Assembly: GCA_002496425.1 (NCBI GenBank)
Contig: DAJS01000005.1
Location: 897 to 6,039 of the forward strand
Direction: 5' to 3'
Length of the DNA stretch: 5,143 nucleotides
Source: Acidilobaceae archaeon UBA162
GTDB lineage: Archaea; Thermoproteota; Thermoprotei_A; Sulfolobales; Acidilobaceae
Shown here: in pieces, positions 5,107 through 5,143 of the stretch
Layout: each line of letters begins with the position of its first letter
How positions within the stretch are numbered: position 1 is the first letter of the stretch
The notes under the pieces: generated by a model
What the model was told of the DNA's origin: nothing
The model's database searches: none
Seen by the model: only the letters and a program-made list of their open reading frames with translations
Translations under genes and position numbers: made by a program

Positions 5107-5143
5107 CCTCCTCATGTTGCAGGTAAACGTACCAACACTGGCT

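Noticed and set aside
4922..5107. Minus-strand 61-codon frame beginning MVPPRGFEPRT
   Set aside because: It is the reverse complement of tRNA-Tyr; PRGFEPRT-type peptides are a well-known annotation artefact from the tRNA T arm and acceptor stem.
5107..5143. Open frame from an ATG at 5114 to the right edge
   Set aside because: Only ten codons are visible and no ribosome-binding site or separate promoter is seen, so a gene start cannot be claimed.

Overview
The window looks like chromosomal DNA from a hyperthermophilic crenarchaeon. The signs are AGG/AGA arginine and ATA isoleucine codons used heavily in fairly GC-rich genes, TATA boxes of the TTTAAA type at archaeal spacing, an archaeal tRNA-Tyr (C1-G72, A73) with an intron after the anticodon, and a single-domain archaeal Taw1/TYW1. 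An Acidilobales- or Desulfurococcales-like source is my guess only. I see no mobile element, CRISPR array or phage gene.

Layout. At the left edge is the 5' part of a minus-strand tRNA-Arg(UCU), cut by the window end. Upstream of it on the same strand is a gene for a probable membrane-anchored, glycosylated extracellular protein (89 to about 904). A 13-bp symmetric promoter box (931-943) separates this gene from a divergent plus-strand pair: a small cysteine-rich zinc-ribbon protein (1008-1244) and an unrecognised 123-residue protein (1254-1625). The second of these overlaps tail to tail by 50 bp with the last gene of a minus-strand cluster. In transcription order the cluster is a GntR/FadR-type regulator (4768-4088), a thioredoxin reductase (4010-2982), the wyosine enzyme Taw1 (3001-1946, overlapping the reductase by 20 bp) and an unrecognised 110-residue helical protein (1908-1576). 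The right edge holds a 219-bp regulatory stretch and a complete intron-containing tRNA-Tyr(GUA) on the plus strand.

How the genes may work together. The reductase and Taw1 overlap and probably share a transcript. Archaeal Taw1 lacks the flavodoxin-like domain of eukaryotic TYW1, so a flavin disulfide reductase co-translated with it is a reasonable, unproven lead for redox support of this radical-SAM enzyme. The GntR regulator has its own strong ribosome-binding site and an inverted repeat abutting its TATA box, which suggests autoregulation; whether it also controls the reductase-Taw1 transcript is unknown. Several starts proposed here are shorter than the longest open frame, because Shine-Dalgarno and TATA positions support the internal starts. 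Nothing here is clearly a new defence or metabolic system; the most useful leads are the three-gene redox/wyosine cluster and the two unrecognised small genes.
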